A stretch of DNA of 64,000 bases from assembly GCF_900109885.1 (NCBI RefSeq), contig NZ_FOBS01000006.1:62001-126000 (forward strand), read 5' to 3'. This document shows, in pieces, positions 29,545-37,768 of the stretch. The position numbers and the translations under genes are program-made. This DNA comes from Syntrophus gentianae (GTDB taxonomy: Bacteria; Desulfobacterota; Syntrophia; Syntrophales; Syntrophaceae). Position 1 is the stretch's first letter, and each line of letters begins with the position of its first letter. The notes under the pieces are model-generated. The model was given only the letters and a program-made list of their open reading frames with translations, searched no databases and was not told the DNA's origin.

Positions 29545-31332
29545 TCACTGGAGGGAATATTTTTTTATTTTTTTCAGAACCGCCGTGTGGGAGATCCCCA
29601 GCATCCGGCCGATCTGCCGAGAATTCCTGAAATTTTTTAATGCCTTGGATAGCATGTCTTTTTCGACGCTTTCCATGACTTCTTTGAGGGTTGAAAAGAC
29701 TTCCTCCGGTGCGTCTTTCCCGGATTCGACAGGTTCGCCGGCTGGAGTCTGCGAGGGATTGTTCTGCCCCATTTCAGGGAAATCGGCGTCAATGAGGTTT
29801 CCCGGGCAGGTCACAACCAGCCGTTCAATCATGTTTTTCAATTCCCGGACATTGCCCGGCCAGTTGTAATTGCTGAACTTCTGCAGCAAAGCGGGAGCCA
29901 GGAATTTTCCGCCGCCATATTTATCGTTGTATCGGTTCAGAAAATAATCCACCAGCAGGGGGATGTCCTCTTCCCGCTCCCGAAGGGGGGGAAGGGTGAT
30001 CGGTACGACGTTCAGACGGTAGAACAAATCCTCCCGGAACTTCCGTTCTGCAACCAGATTGCTCAGTTCCCTGTTGCTGGCGGCAATCAGTCGGACGTTC
30101 ACCCTGATGACTTTCGTTCCCCCCAGCCGGAGAAAGGCCCGATCCTGGATGACCTGGAGAAACTTGACCTGGAGATCCAGAGGCAGATCTTCGATTTCAT
30201 CGAGGAAAAGCGTACCGTCCGCAGCCAGTTCGAAGATTCCGGGTTTACCTTCCTTGTTCGCCCCGGTAAAGGCGCCCCGATTGTAGCCAAAGAGTTCGGA
30301 TTCCAGGAGGTGCTGCGGGATCGCGCCGCAATTGACCTTGATGAATGCCCCCGGCCGTTTGCTCCAGAGGTGGATCAATTTGGCAAGCACCTCTTTGCCG
30401 ACGCCCGATTCTCCCTGAATGAGAACGGTCGCCTCGCTGCCGGCAACCCTTCTGGACAGTTCGAGAATCTCAACCATGGCCGGATTGGCGGTGATCATTC
30501 CATTGGAGCGCCACTCGTCCTCAAGCATCCGGTTGACCTCCGTCTGCAGGCGGTTGCTCAATTCCCGTGATTGGGCCAGCTCCTCCTGCAAGGAGCGGAT
30601 CTCAGACATGTCTCTTGCGTTGGTTACCAATCGCAGAATATTGCCTGCTTCATCAAACACGGGGGTCGCGGTGACCATGACTTCCTTGCCGGTTCGGGTT
30701 TTCTGAATGCCAGTGACAATTTTTTTCCTCTTCCGAGCCAGGCTTTCAATGGACTGAGAGAAAAAATGGCCGTTCTCATAAAGGGATTCCATCTTGTGCC
30801 CGATGAAATGCTCCTGGGTGAGTCCGGTGATCCGCAACAGGGCTTCATTGATTTTCAGAACGTTGCCCTCCCCGTCGGTGATGAGGATCCCATCATGGGA
30901 GGAGGCGATAATGTCTTCCAATTCCTTGTTCAATTTCTCTTGAGATTGTAATTCCGCCTTGATCTTATCCAGTTCCGTCACATCCCTTATCAGGAAGAGC
31001 GTTCCGTCCGCAAAATCGCTTCCCAATCCGGAGAAAGACCGTACGACGAAGCTCCTGTTGTGGCAGGTGAACCGTTGGTCCTGGGGATTGTTCTTAGATT
31101 TTAGAAAAGCCGACAGCTCAGCGGCTCCCGGGATGGACTGCAGAGGTGTTCCGATGACCCGCGCATCGACTTCGAGCATCTTTTGAGCGGCGGTATTGCA
31201 CGCAATGACCATCTCCTCATGGTCGACGGCAAGGATTCCCTCGCTTATGCGCTCAAGAACAAGAGGGGGCAGTTCTTCCATTTTTAGGGATTTCCCACTC
31301 CAGCAGGATATATCGGGTAAGTAAATCATCAA
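29545..31332 (-). CDS. Sigma-54-dependent activator with two PAS domains
   Basis: A 595-residue enhancer-binding protein. Two PAS modules (about 20-120 and 137-245) precede a coiled linker and the AAA+ domain, with Walker A GESGVGKE at 307-314 and the sigma-54-contacting GAFTGA at 353-358. The C-terminus (about 560-595) is a Fis-type helix-turn-helix, NSRQIGRMLGISHTAV. It has no receiver domain, so it probably senses a small molecule or redox state through PAS. The start may instead be Met18. The gene directly precedes benzoate-CoA ligase 2 and its -24/-12 promoter, so it most likely activates that gene. Confidence 0.93.
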   Translation of the reverse strand: MMIYLPDISCWSGKSLKMEELPPLVLERISEGILAVDHEEMVIACNTAAQKMLEVDARVIGTPLQSIPGAAELSAFLKSKNNPQDQRFTCHNRSFVVRSFSGLGSDFADGTLFLIRDVTELDKIKAELQSQEKLNKELEDIIASSHDGILITDGEGNVLKINEALLRITGLTQEHFIGHKMESLYENGHFFSQSIESLARKRKKIVTGIQKTRTGKEVMVTATPVFDEAGNILRLVTNARDMSEIRSLQEELAQSRELSNRLQTEVNRMLEDEWRSNGMITANPAMVEILELSRRVAGSEATVLIQGESGVGKEVLAKLIHLWSKRPGAFIKVNCGAIPQHLLESELFGYNRGAFTGANKEGKPGIFELAADGTLFLDEIEDLPLDLQVKFLQVIQDRAFLRLGGTKVIRVNVRLIAASNRELSNLVAERKFREDLFYRLNVVPITLPPLREREEDIPLLVDYFLNRYNDKYGGGKFLAPALLQKFSNYNWPGNVRELKNMIERLVVTCPGNLIDADFPEMGQNNPSQTPAGEPVESGKDAPEEVFSTLKEVMESVEKDMLSKALKNFRNSRQIGRMLGISHTAVLKKIKKYSLQ

Positions 31333-31618
31333 TTACGTTTTTGAACCTTCCTGAAATTACGGAACTCCTCAGTCTCGGGGGCTTCATTGAACCTCCGCTC
31401 CTGCTTTAGGCCTGCATTGCTGGATGCGATGCCTCGCACTTCTCGATCCTGCGTTCCCGAAGGCGACGGACAGGATCTGTTCGTCCTGTATAGTATTGAC
31501 CGGTCTTTCTGTCAAGAATTCAAGCCCTGCTCTACGCCTGCGTTATGATGCCCTTTTTATGCTCTTCTTTAAGAATGACCTCTTGCTGAATTTCAGCCAT
31601 ATCGTAATGAGGTTTTTC
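31333..31618. other. Intergenic stretch before the Phe-leader promoter
   Basis: About 290 bases with no supported gene. The plus-strand open frame at 31424-31705 has no ribosome-binding site and no recognisable sequence. I see no hairpin with a T-run. Promoters of the divergent activator gene should be at its left side. Confidence 0.35.
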
Positions 31619-31646
31619 TTGACATGGCAGGAGGAAATGATAAAAG
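31619..31646 (+). promoter_or_regulatory. Promoter of the Phe-leader transcript
   Basis: A perfect TTGACA at 31619-31624, a 16-base spacer and TAAAAG at 31641-31646. Transcription would begin near 31653, about 18 bases before the leader peptide start codon. Confidence 0.55.
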
Positions 31647-31670
31647 AGCCTGATCAATTGAGGTTACTCC

Positions 31671-31751
31671 GTGAAATACATAGAATCCATACTCTTTTTC
31701 TTTAGCTTCTTCAGCTTTTTTAGCAGTGGGGATTATCCGGCCCCGAGCTGA
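31671..31751 (+). CDS. Phenylalanine-rich leader peptide (pheL-like)
   Basis: A 26-residue reading frame starting GTG at 31671 with GAGG seven bases before it, ending TGA at 31749-31751. Residues 9-17 read FFFSFFSFF: seven phenylalanines in nine codons, out of 26 codons in all. The order promoter, short peptide with a Phe run, terminator, gene is that of the enterobacterial pheA attenuator, whose leader peptide is also Phe-rich. The run is also pyrimidine-rich DNA, so chance must be considered, but start signal, position and following terminator all fit. It is too short for ordinary gene finders. Confidence 0.65.
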   Translation: MKYIESILFFFSFFSFFSSGDYPAPS

Positions 31752-31776
31752 TTGGTTAAAGAACCGAACTAAGAAG

Positions 31777-31807
31777 CCGCGGGCAGCAAACCCCGCGGTT
31801 TTTTTTT
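31777..31807 (+). terminator. Attenuator terminator before acyl-CoA synthetase 1
   Basis: CCGCGGG (31777-31783) pairs with CCCGCGG (31792-31798), followed by nine T residues. It lies 25 bases after the leader peptide stop and 45 bases before the synthetase start. A small upstream hairpin (GGTT-AAAG-AACC, 31754-31765) and a GCCC tract near 31740 could take part in alternative pairing. Confidence 0.85.
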
Positions 31808-31851
31808 GGAAAAAATCGGAGAATCAAGGGAGGTCAAAGGGAGGAGAAAAG

Positions 31852-33930
31852 ATGTTTGATGCATTGTTCAATCCAAAATCGGTTGCTATCCTGGGCGCTT
31901 CAGAAAGAGAATTCAATATCGGAAACCGCGTCGTAAAGAATCTTGTGGAATACGGCTACACGGGGGCCATTTATCCCATCAATGCCAAAGTGGATGCCCT
32001 TTACGGGCAGAAGACCTACACCTCGATCCTTGACGTCCCCACGGATGTCGATGTGGTCCACGTGGCCATCGCGGCCCGTCATGTACCGCAGGCAATCGAT
32101 GATTGCGGAAAAAAGAATGTTAAATATCTGATTATGAACGGCGGCGGATTTTCCGAGATCGGCCCCGTCGGCGCGGCCATCGAGGCGGATTGCATGGCCC
32201 GGGCAAAGAAGCACGGCATCCGGATCTTCGGGCCCAACTGCCAGGGGGTCATCAATACCGATCCGGCGGTGAAGGCCTACTGCAATTTCACCTTCACCTT
32301 CCCGAAGCCGGGACATGTGTCGATTCTCAGCCTGAGCGGCGGGATGGCCTCACTGCTTCACCAGGCCATTTTCGACATGGGAATCGGAACCCGGCTGTAT
32401 GCGACCAATGGAAATGCCTGCGACATCTCCATTCCGGAACTTCTGGAATATTATGGCAATGATGAGAAAACGCGCGTCATACTCCTTTACGTGGAGGGAA
32501 TCCGCGACCCGAAAGAGTTCCTGCGGGTCGCCCGGAAGGTGGCCGCCAAGAAGCCGATCCTGGTCATGAAGGCCGGCCGGACGATGGAAGGGGCCAAGGC
32601 GGCTGCTTCGCACACGGGCGGTCTTGCCAAAGAGGATCTCAGCGCGGATCTCATCTTTGAAAAGGCGGGGATGATCGTTTTCGACGATGAGGAGAAGCTT
32701 TGCCAGGCCGCCGCCGTTTTTGCCTCTCAGCCGGTGCCGCGTGGCGGCCGGGTGGGCATGATCTGCAATACCGGCGGACCCGCGGTGATTGCCACCGATG
32801 TGCTGGTTCAGAACGGCCTGACCATTCCGACCCTGTCGGATAAAGCACAGGCAATTCTAAAGGAATCCCTCTTTCCCGAGGCCTCCATCCGCAATCCCGT
32901 GGATGTCCTTGCCACGGGCACCGGCAAGCATTTCCGGATCACCCTCGACACGCTGATGGACGATGACGGGATCGACAGCATCCTCATCCACTTCGTCACG
33001 CCCCCCTTCGTCAATACCAACGAAATCGCCCAGGAAATCGTGGAAGTCAACCGGCAGAAACGGAAGCCCATCATCTGCAACTTCATGACCGACAAGGGGC
33101 AATGGCAGGAGACGCTCCGCATTCTGACCGAAGGCGAGGTCGTCTGCTACGATTTCCCGAGCACCTGCGGGCAGGCCTTGGCCGCTCTGACGAAATACGG
33201 AGAGACACGCAACCGAAAGGAAAGTAAGGTCAAGACCTTTACCGATGTGGACCGGCAGAAGGCCGAGACAATCCTTGAAGGGGTCAACGCCTCCGGACGG
33301 AAACTCCTCAACGCCGATGAGGTTTATGGAGTCCTCTCCGCCTACGGAATTCCCGTCGCCCCCTGGCGAACGGCGGGCAGCCCGGACGAAGCCGCTCGGC
33401 ATGCCACGGAAATTGGCTTCCCCGTGGCCTTAAAGGCGGATGCTCCGACGATTGCCCACAAAACGGATCTGGGCGGCGTTGTCCTCAACCTGGGCGATGA
33501 ACAAGCGATTCGGGAAGAGGCGCAGAAGATGGCCGTAAATCTCTCCGGCCATGATCTCAAATTCCTGGTTCAGAAATATCTGCCCGGCGGAAAGGAAATC
33601 ATCGTCGGGTCCAAGGCGGACGATGATGCGGGTCATCTTGTCATGGCCGGACTTGGCGGCGTTTATGTGGACATTTTCAAGGACATCAATTTCAAACTGG
33701 CCCCGGTAACTTGTACCGAGGCGGAAGATATGCTCTCCTCCCTCAAGGCTGCCCCCCTTCTTGGAGAGGTGAGGGGTGACAAGGCCATCAATCGGGAGGC
33801 CGTCATCGAAATCATTCAACGGGTATCCCAGCTCGTGGCAGATCTGCCCGCCATTCAGGAAATGGACCTCAATCCCGTCCTGGCCACCGACGCGGGTTCC
33901 GTGGTTGTGGATGCGGTGATCCATCTGTAA
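31852..33930 (+). CDS. ADP-forming acyl-CoA synthetase, copy 1 (fused alpha-beta)
   Basis: A 692-residue NDP-forming acyl-CoA synthetase: CoA-binding domain (about 1-130), succinyl-CoA-ligase-like domains with the phospho-acceptor His254 in ASHTGGLAKED, and a C-terminal ATP-grasp domain (about 470-692). It interconverts an acid, CoA and ATP with acyl-CoA, ADP and phosphate in the cytoplasm. I start it at the ATG at 31852, with GGGAGGAG upstream; earlier in-frame starts lie inside the attenuator. Substrate cannot be read from the sequence. Its Phe-type leader suggests an aryl acid such as phenylacetate, used for phenylalanine synthesis. That link is inference. Confidence 0.88.
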   Translation: MFDALFNPKSVAILGASEREFNIGNRVVKNLVEYGYTGAIYPINAKVDALYGQKTYTSILDVPTDVDVVHVAIAARHVPQAIDDCGKKNVKYLIMNGGGFSEIGPVGAAIEADCMARAKKHGIRIFGPNCQGVINTDPAVKAYCNFTFTFPKPGHVSILSLSGGMASLLHQAIFDMGIGTRLYATNGNACDISIPELLEYYGNDEKTRVILLYVEGIRDPKEFLRVARKVAAKKPILVMKAGRTMEGAKAAASHTGGLAKEDLSADLIFEKAGMIVFDDEEKLCQAAAVFASQPVPRGGRVGMICNTGGPAVIATDVLVQNGLTIPTLSDKAQAILKESLFPEASIRNPVDVLATGTGKHFRITLDTLMDDDGIDSILIHFVTPPFVNTNEIAQEIVEVNRQKRKPIICNFMTDKGQWQETLRILTEGEVVCYDFPSTCGQALAALTKYGETRNRKESKVKTFTDVDRQKAETILEGVNASGRKLLNADEVYGVLSAYGIPVAPWRTAGSPDEAARHATEIGFPVALKADAPTIAHKTDLGGVVLNLGDEQAIREEAQKMAVNLSGHDLKFLVQKYLPGGKEIIVGSKADDDAGHLVMAGLGGVYVDIFKDINFKLAPVTCTEAEDMLSSLKAAPLLGEVRGDKAINREAVIEIIQRVSQLVADLPAIQEMDLNPVLATDAGSVVVDAVIHL

Positions 33931-33965
33931 GCTTTTTTTAAACTCAGTTACTGAAGCTCCACCAG

Positions 33966-34032
33966 AAAGGGGCGGCATTTTCCATCGCTGAAAAGGGAAA
34001 TGCCGCCCCTTTCTTTTTTTCAGCGATGGAAA
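33966..34032 (+). terminator. Terminator with an overlapping second inverted repeat
   Basis: A perfect 15-base stem, 33966-33980 with 33998-34012, is followed by a T-rich run to 34020. Its loop and the last bases of its left arm (33979-33993) are also perfectly complementary over 15 bases to 34018-34032, beyond the T-run. Two nested, partly exclusive foldings are thus possible. Confidence 0.85.
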
Positions 34033-34131
34033 TATTGTCAGCAAGGCGCATTGACTTACAAGTCCCCTCTGTATTAAACAGCCCCTGCGTGAGGTTAAAT
34101 TTCTACTGTACTAATGGAGGTATTTTGTACC

Positions 34132-36237
34132 ATGGAAAGGCTTTTCTATCCGCGATCAATCGTCATTATCGGCCTGTCAGCAAAACCCACCAACATCTCC
34201 AGGATGGTTCTGGAGAATCTCCTGCGCTGGGGCTACCGGGGACGGATTTTCGGGGTGAATCCCCATATTGATGAACTGAATGTCAGCGGCGTCAAGATGT
34301 ACCGGGATGTTGAAGACCTGCCGGAAATTCCGGATCTCGCAGTATGTCTTCTGCCTGCCCGTTTTGTCCCCGAGGTGGCTGAAAAATGCGGAAAACTGGG
34401 AATATCGAGAATGGCCGTCCTGTCGGGAGGCTTTTCCGAATTCGGCGGAGCGGGGAAGCAGCTCTCCGGCCTTCTTCTCCAGAACGCCCGGAAGTATCAT
34501 ATCCGGTTTGTGGGCCCAAACGCCCTTGCGATGGCCAATACGGCAAATGGCCTCTGCCTTCCCTTCATCCCGATTTTCCCGCCGGTCAAGGGCGGCATGT
34601 CCATCATCACCCAGAGCGGCGGGGTCGGGCTCATGCTCTGGAACCTCCTTGCCGACGAAAACGTGGGCATGGCGAAGTTCGTCAGCATTGGAAACAAACT
34701 CGACCTCGATGAAACCGACTTTCTGGAATACCTGGACTCGGACCCTGAAACAACGATCATCTGCATGTACCTGGAAAGCATGAGCAGCGGCAAACGCCTG
34801 ATCCAGGCGGCAAAAAAATGCAGAAAACCGATCGTTGCCTACAAGTCGAACACGACCTCAGCGGGCGGCAGGGCGGCATTGAGCCATACCGCTTCCCTCA
34901 GCAGCGACGAGGATATTATCGATGCAGCCTTTGAGGAAGCGGGGATCATTCGAATCCAGAATTACGGGGATCTGGTGGCCGTCGCCAAGGTTTTTGAGCT
35001 TCCTCCCATGCACGGAAACCGGATCATGGTCATGAGCCCGGCCGGCGGATTTGCTGTCATCGGCGCGGATCTTTGTGAAAAGGCTGGATTCGAATTCGCC
35101 GATCCCGGTGAAGACTTTTATAAGAGCCTGAACAGGTTTGCCAACGCGGGGGTCATCAAGTTTTCCAATCCCCTTGATATGGGCGATATTTACGATCCGC
35201 ATATGGCCGCCCACGTCGCTTACGAGGTCATGCACAATGAAAATGTGGATGGCGCCATCTATATCGGTCAGAGGCCCAAAATGCCCGAGGGAAATAACGT
35301 TTTCCGTGAGTTGTTCCTGACGGATCTGTCGAAGGAGACCTACGGCTCCATGCTCTCTTCAGGTAAACCTCTCGGGGTATGCCTCTATGGCCTTTCCGGA
35401 TACATGCACCGGGTAAAGAAATATACGAGTTTCCCGATCTTCAACAACCCCGAGGAAATGGTGCGGGCCTTCGCCTTTCAGAAAGACTGGCATGCGCGAA
35501 GGCGCACGGATCAGGAGATCCTGCCGGAGAACGTCTATTTCAAAAAGGAAAATCTGCAAAGCTGGCTGGACGCTTCCGGAGAGGTGGTCGGCGAAGAGGC
35601 GCTGGAGCTGCTCTCTTTAACTGGCATTCCCGCAGCCGTCTCGGGCATTGCAAGGGATGAGGAAGAGGCGGTGAAACTGGCCCAGGCGATGGGATATCCG
35701 GTGGTGATGAAGGTCGTTTCGCCCGATGCCCTCCACAAGACCGATGCCGGTGGGGTTGCCGTGGGGATCGGAGATGCCGATGCCGTCCGGAGGTGTTTTG
35801 CCCGGATCCGCCGGAATCTTGAGGCCTATAAGGAGGGCGCCCGCTTTGAGGGAGTCCGGATACAGAAGATGGCCGGTGAGGGGCACGACATGTTCATCGG
35901 CGGCAAATTCGATCCATCCTTCGGCCCGGCGGTCGTTTTCGGCTTCGGGGGCATCTACGTCGAGGTTTTCAAAGACGTCCAGACCTGCCTTTGCCCGGCC
36001 TCCGCCCCCCTGGTCAGGAAAAAGATCGAAGCCCTCCAATCCTATGCCATCCTGAAAGGCACCAGGGGAGGGAAACCGGCGGATATCGAAGGCTATGCCG
36101 ATGCCATTGTCCGCCTGTCATGGCTGCTCACAGAGTATCCGGAGATCCGGGAGGTAGACATCAATCCCTTACGGCTCTTCAAGGACGGATCGGGCCTCTG
36201 CGCCCTGGATGCACGGATGGCAATAGCGAAAGGGTAG
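34132..36237 (+). CDS. ADP-forming acyl-CoA synthetase, copy 2 (fused alpha-beta)
   Basis: A 701-residue protein of the same family and domain order as the gene at 31852, but clearly diverged. The phospho-acceptor histidine is His252 in LSHTASLSSDED and the ATP-grasp domain fills the C-terminal third. I start it at the ATG at 34132, after GGAGG at 34116-34120; the ATG at 34114 would overlap that site. A strong terminator separates it from copy 1, so it may have its own promoter in the intervening 200 bases. Substrate unknown; candidates are acetate, branched-chain or aryl acids. The stop lies ten bases from the convergent flavoprotein gene. Confidence 0.88.
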   Translation: MERLFYPRSIVIIGLSAKPTNISRMVLENLLRWGYRGRIFGVNPHIDELNVSGVKMYRDVEDLPEIPDLAVCLLPARFVPEVAEKCGKLGISRMAVLSGGFSEFGGAGKQLSGLLLQNARKYHIRFVGPNALAMANTANGLCLPFIPIFPPVKGGMSIITQSGGVGLMLWNLLADENVGMAKFVSIGNKLDLDETDFLEYLDSDPETTIICMYLESMSSGKRLIQAAKKCRKPIVAYKSNTTSAGGRAALSHTASLSSDEDIIDAAFEEAGIIRIQNYGDLVAVAKVFELPPMHGNRIMVMSPAGGFAVIGADLCEKAGFEFADPGEDFYKSLNRFANAGVIKFSNPLDMGDIYDPHMAAHVAYEVMHNENVDGAIYIGQRPKMPEGNNVFRELFLTDLSKETYGSMLSSGKPLGVCLYGLSGYMHRVKKYTSFPIFNNPEEMVRAFAFQKDWHARRRTDQEILPENVYFKKENLQSWLDASGEVVGEEALELLSLTGIPAAVSGIARDEEEAVKLAQAMGYPVVMKVVSPDALHKTDAGGVAVGIGDADAVRRCFARIRRNLEAYKEGARFEGVRIQKMAGEGHDMFIGGKFDPSFGPAVVFGFGGIYVEVFKDVQTCLCPASAPLVRKKIEALQSYAILKGTRGGKPADIEGYADAIVRLSWLLTEYPEIREVDINPLRLFKDGSGLCALDARMAIAKG

Positions 36238-36258
36238 CCTTTTCCTGCTATCCCTTTT
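36228..36258. terminator. Hairpin at the convergent gene ends
   Basis: AAAGGG-TAGC pairs with GCTA-T-CCCTTT (one bulged base) across an eight-base loop and runs into TTTTT on the plus strand. It covers the stop codons of both the acyl-CoA synthetase and the convergent flavoprotein. Confidence 0.5.
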
Positions 36259-36967
36259 TGCTCAGTTGTGCCCGGCACCAGTCCTCGTACTTGGCTGCTA
36301 CCTGGAGATAACGTTCAACGTCGAGGGGTGGGGTGTTGAGTTCCCGGAGAAGAACCTCGGGGATGCTTCCCGTTCCAGCCAGGACTTTGCCGGCTTCTTC
36401 GAGGAGGGCCAGATGCCGGTCCAGCAATTCCGGCTCCATCTGCAGGGCGATCGATCCGGGGATGCAGATTTCTCCGACGGGCTTGGAGCTGAAGTTGGCC
36501 GCCTCCGCCCGGAAGGTGGCGATGAGGGCAGCGAAGACGTCCGGTTCCGGGAAGGCGGAAGTGGACAGCAGCAGAAACTTTGCGGGCATGCGCCAGTTGA
36601 AGGGATGGCGGACCCTTCCTGTGTCATCCCTCACCAGGAAGGGCTGCAGACAGGCAAGGCAGCGGTCCATGGCCGTCTTCAACTGGGCGGACATGGTGTC
36701 CACATACAGGGGCGTTGCCATGACCAGCAGGTCGGAAGCCTTGAGGGCTTCGTAGATCGGGCTCATGTCATCCTGAAGGACGCATATGCCTGGGGTCTTG
36801 TGCATGCAGGACAGGCAGCCCGTGCAGGGGGAGATGGACATCCTGCGGAGTTCAAAGGTTTTTAATCCGGCGCTTGCTTTTAAGAGTCCCCTGGTGAGGG
36901 CATCCAGCATCTTTCCGGTAACGCCCTTCTGACCTCTTGCACTTCCATTCAAGATAAGTCCCCGCAT
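36248..36967 (-). CDS. Iron-sulfur flavoprotein (NADPH-dependent FMN reductase family)
   Basis: A 239-residue flavodoxin-fold protein. The FMN-binding N-terminus GLILNGSARGQKG is followed by a compact cysteine motif, CTGCLSCMHKTPGIC (about 48-62), typical of iron-sulfur flavoproteins of anaerobes that bind a 4Fe-4S cluster and FMN. Such proteins reduce oxygen, peroxide or quinones, or act as electron carriers. It ends a minus-strand run with the cupin and 4Fe-4S protein upstream, which suggests a redox-protection role; no direct evidence for a substrate. Confidence 0.82.
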   Translation of the reverse strand: MRGLILNGSARGQKGVTGKMLDALTRGLLKASAGLKTFELRRMSISPCTGCLSCMHKTPGICVLQDDMSPIYEALKASDLLVMATPLYVDTMSAQLKTAMDRCLACLQPFLVRDDTGRVRHPFNWRMPAKFLLLSTSAFPEPDVFAALIATFRAEAANFSSKPVGEICIPGSIALQMEPELLDRHLALLEEAGKVLAGTGSIPEVLLRELNTPPLDVERYLQVAAKYEDWCRAQLSKKG

Positions 36968-36987
36968 TTTTCCTCCTGTACGTTCAA

Positions 36988-37734
36988 TTATTCTTGTTGC
37001 GGCTCCGTTTTCTCCGTCCGCCGGGAAAGAGCCTCTTCACATTCCTTTTTCAAAAAGTCCGGTACGTTTTCCCGAAGGGCCGTTTTCAACAGGTCTTCTG
37101 CCCAGGGTGCACGGATATCGGCCAGGGAGCGGATCGCCAGCGCCGCCTTGTGCGTTGGAGGAGGATAGACCACGGTCACCCGTTTTTCTTCGGGATAGAA
37201 ATAGCGGATGTATCCCCGGCGGACCGGTTTTCCGTAGACATGGATCGTGATGCTGTATCCCTGTGCCAGATTGCCGAGGCGGTGGATCCCCGCATCCAGC
37301 GGGAGGATGGGCGTTGTATCACCGGGATTGAGCACCGTTGGCGAATGGGGGCGGAGATCAGCGAAGGCCTCCCGGCTCCCGTCGTCGAGACGCGAATATT
37401 TGATTTCGTCAATCGTCCCGGAAAGGGTGGCCACCACGCCCCAGGAACCGTGGTCGTGAACGGTATCCACTCTCCCTGGCTCCCAGATGTAAGCCAGCAT
37501 GGAAAATTCCGGATCGGCGCCCCAGGCGATGGTCACTTCATTGGGCCAGATAGAGGGTCGCTGATTGGCCCGCCAGGTTTGATCGAGGAGAAGACGGGCC
37601 ATGTTTTCCCGGAACCAGTCGACCGAGATCGTCAAGCGGGAAAGGAGGGCGCGGCCCCGGCGGATTTTCTCCGCCGTTGATGGCTCCTCCCTTAAAAGCG
37701 TCGTCAAGGACTCCACAAATTCGTTCAGCTCCAT
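36988..37734 (-). CDS. Cysteine dioxygenase-like cupin protein
   Basis: A 248-residue cupin of the cysteine dioxygenase type. The iron-binding triad is visible as His93 and His95 in VHDHGSWGV and His151 in GIHRLGN. I start it at the ATG at 37734, directly after AGGAGGAGC; a longer frame adds 61 low-complexity residues. True cysteine dioxygenases need molecular oxygen, which is odd in a strict anaerobe. It may oxidise thiols during oxygen exposure or have another reaction. Neighbours on the same strand are an Fe-S flavoprotein and a 4Fe-4S protein, both of redox type. Confidence 0.72.
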   Translation of the reverse strand: MELNEFVESLTTLLREEPSTAEKIRRGRALLSRLTISVDWFRENMARLLLDQTWRANQRPSIWPNEVTIAWGADPEFSMLAYIWEPGRVDTVHDHGSWGVVATLSGTIDEIKYSRLDDGSREAFADLRPHSPTVLNPGDTTPILPLDAGIHRLGNLAQGYSITIHVYGKPVRRGYIRYFYPEEKRVTVVYPPPTHKAALAIRSLADIRAPWAEDLLKTALRENVPDFLKKECEEALSRRTEKTEPQQE

Positions 37735-37768
37735 GGCTTCTGCTCCTCCTCCTTGGTGCTTCCTCGCT

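Noticed and set aside
31671-31810. T-box leader as an alternative to a leader-peptide attenuator
   Set aside because: The conserved T-box AGGGUGG-type antiterminator sequence is missing and the region is too short; the Phe-rich frame explains it better.
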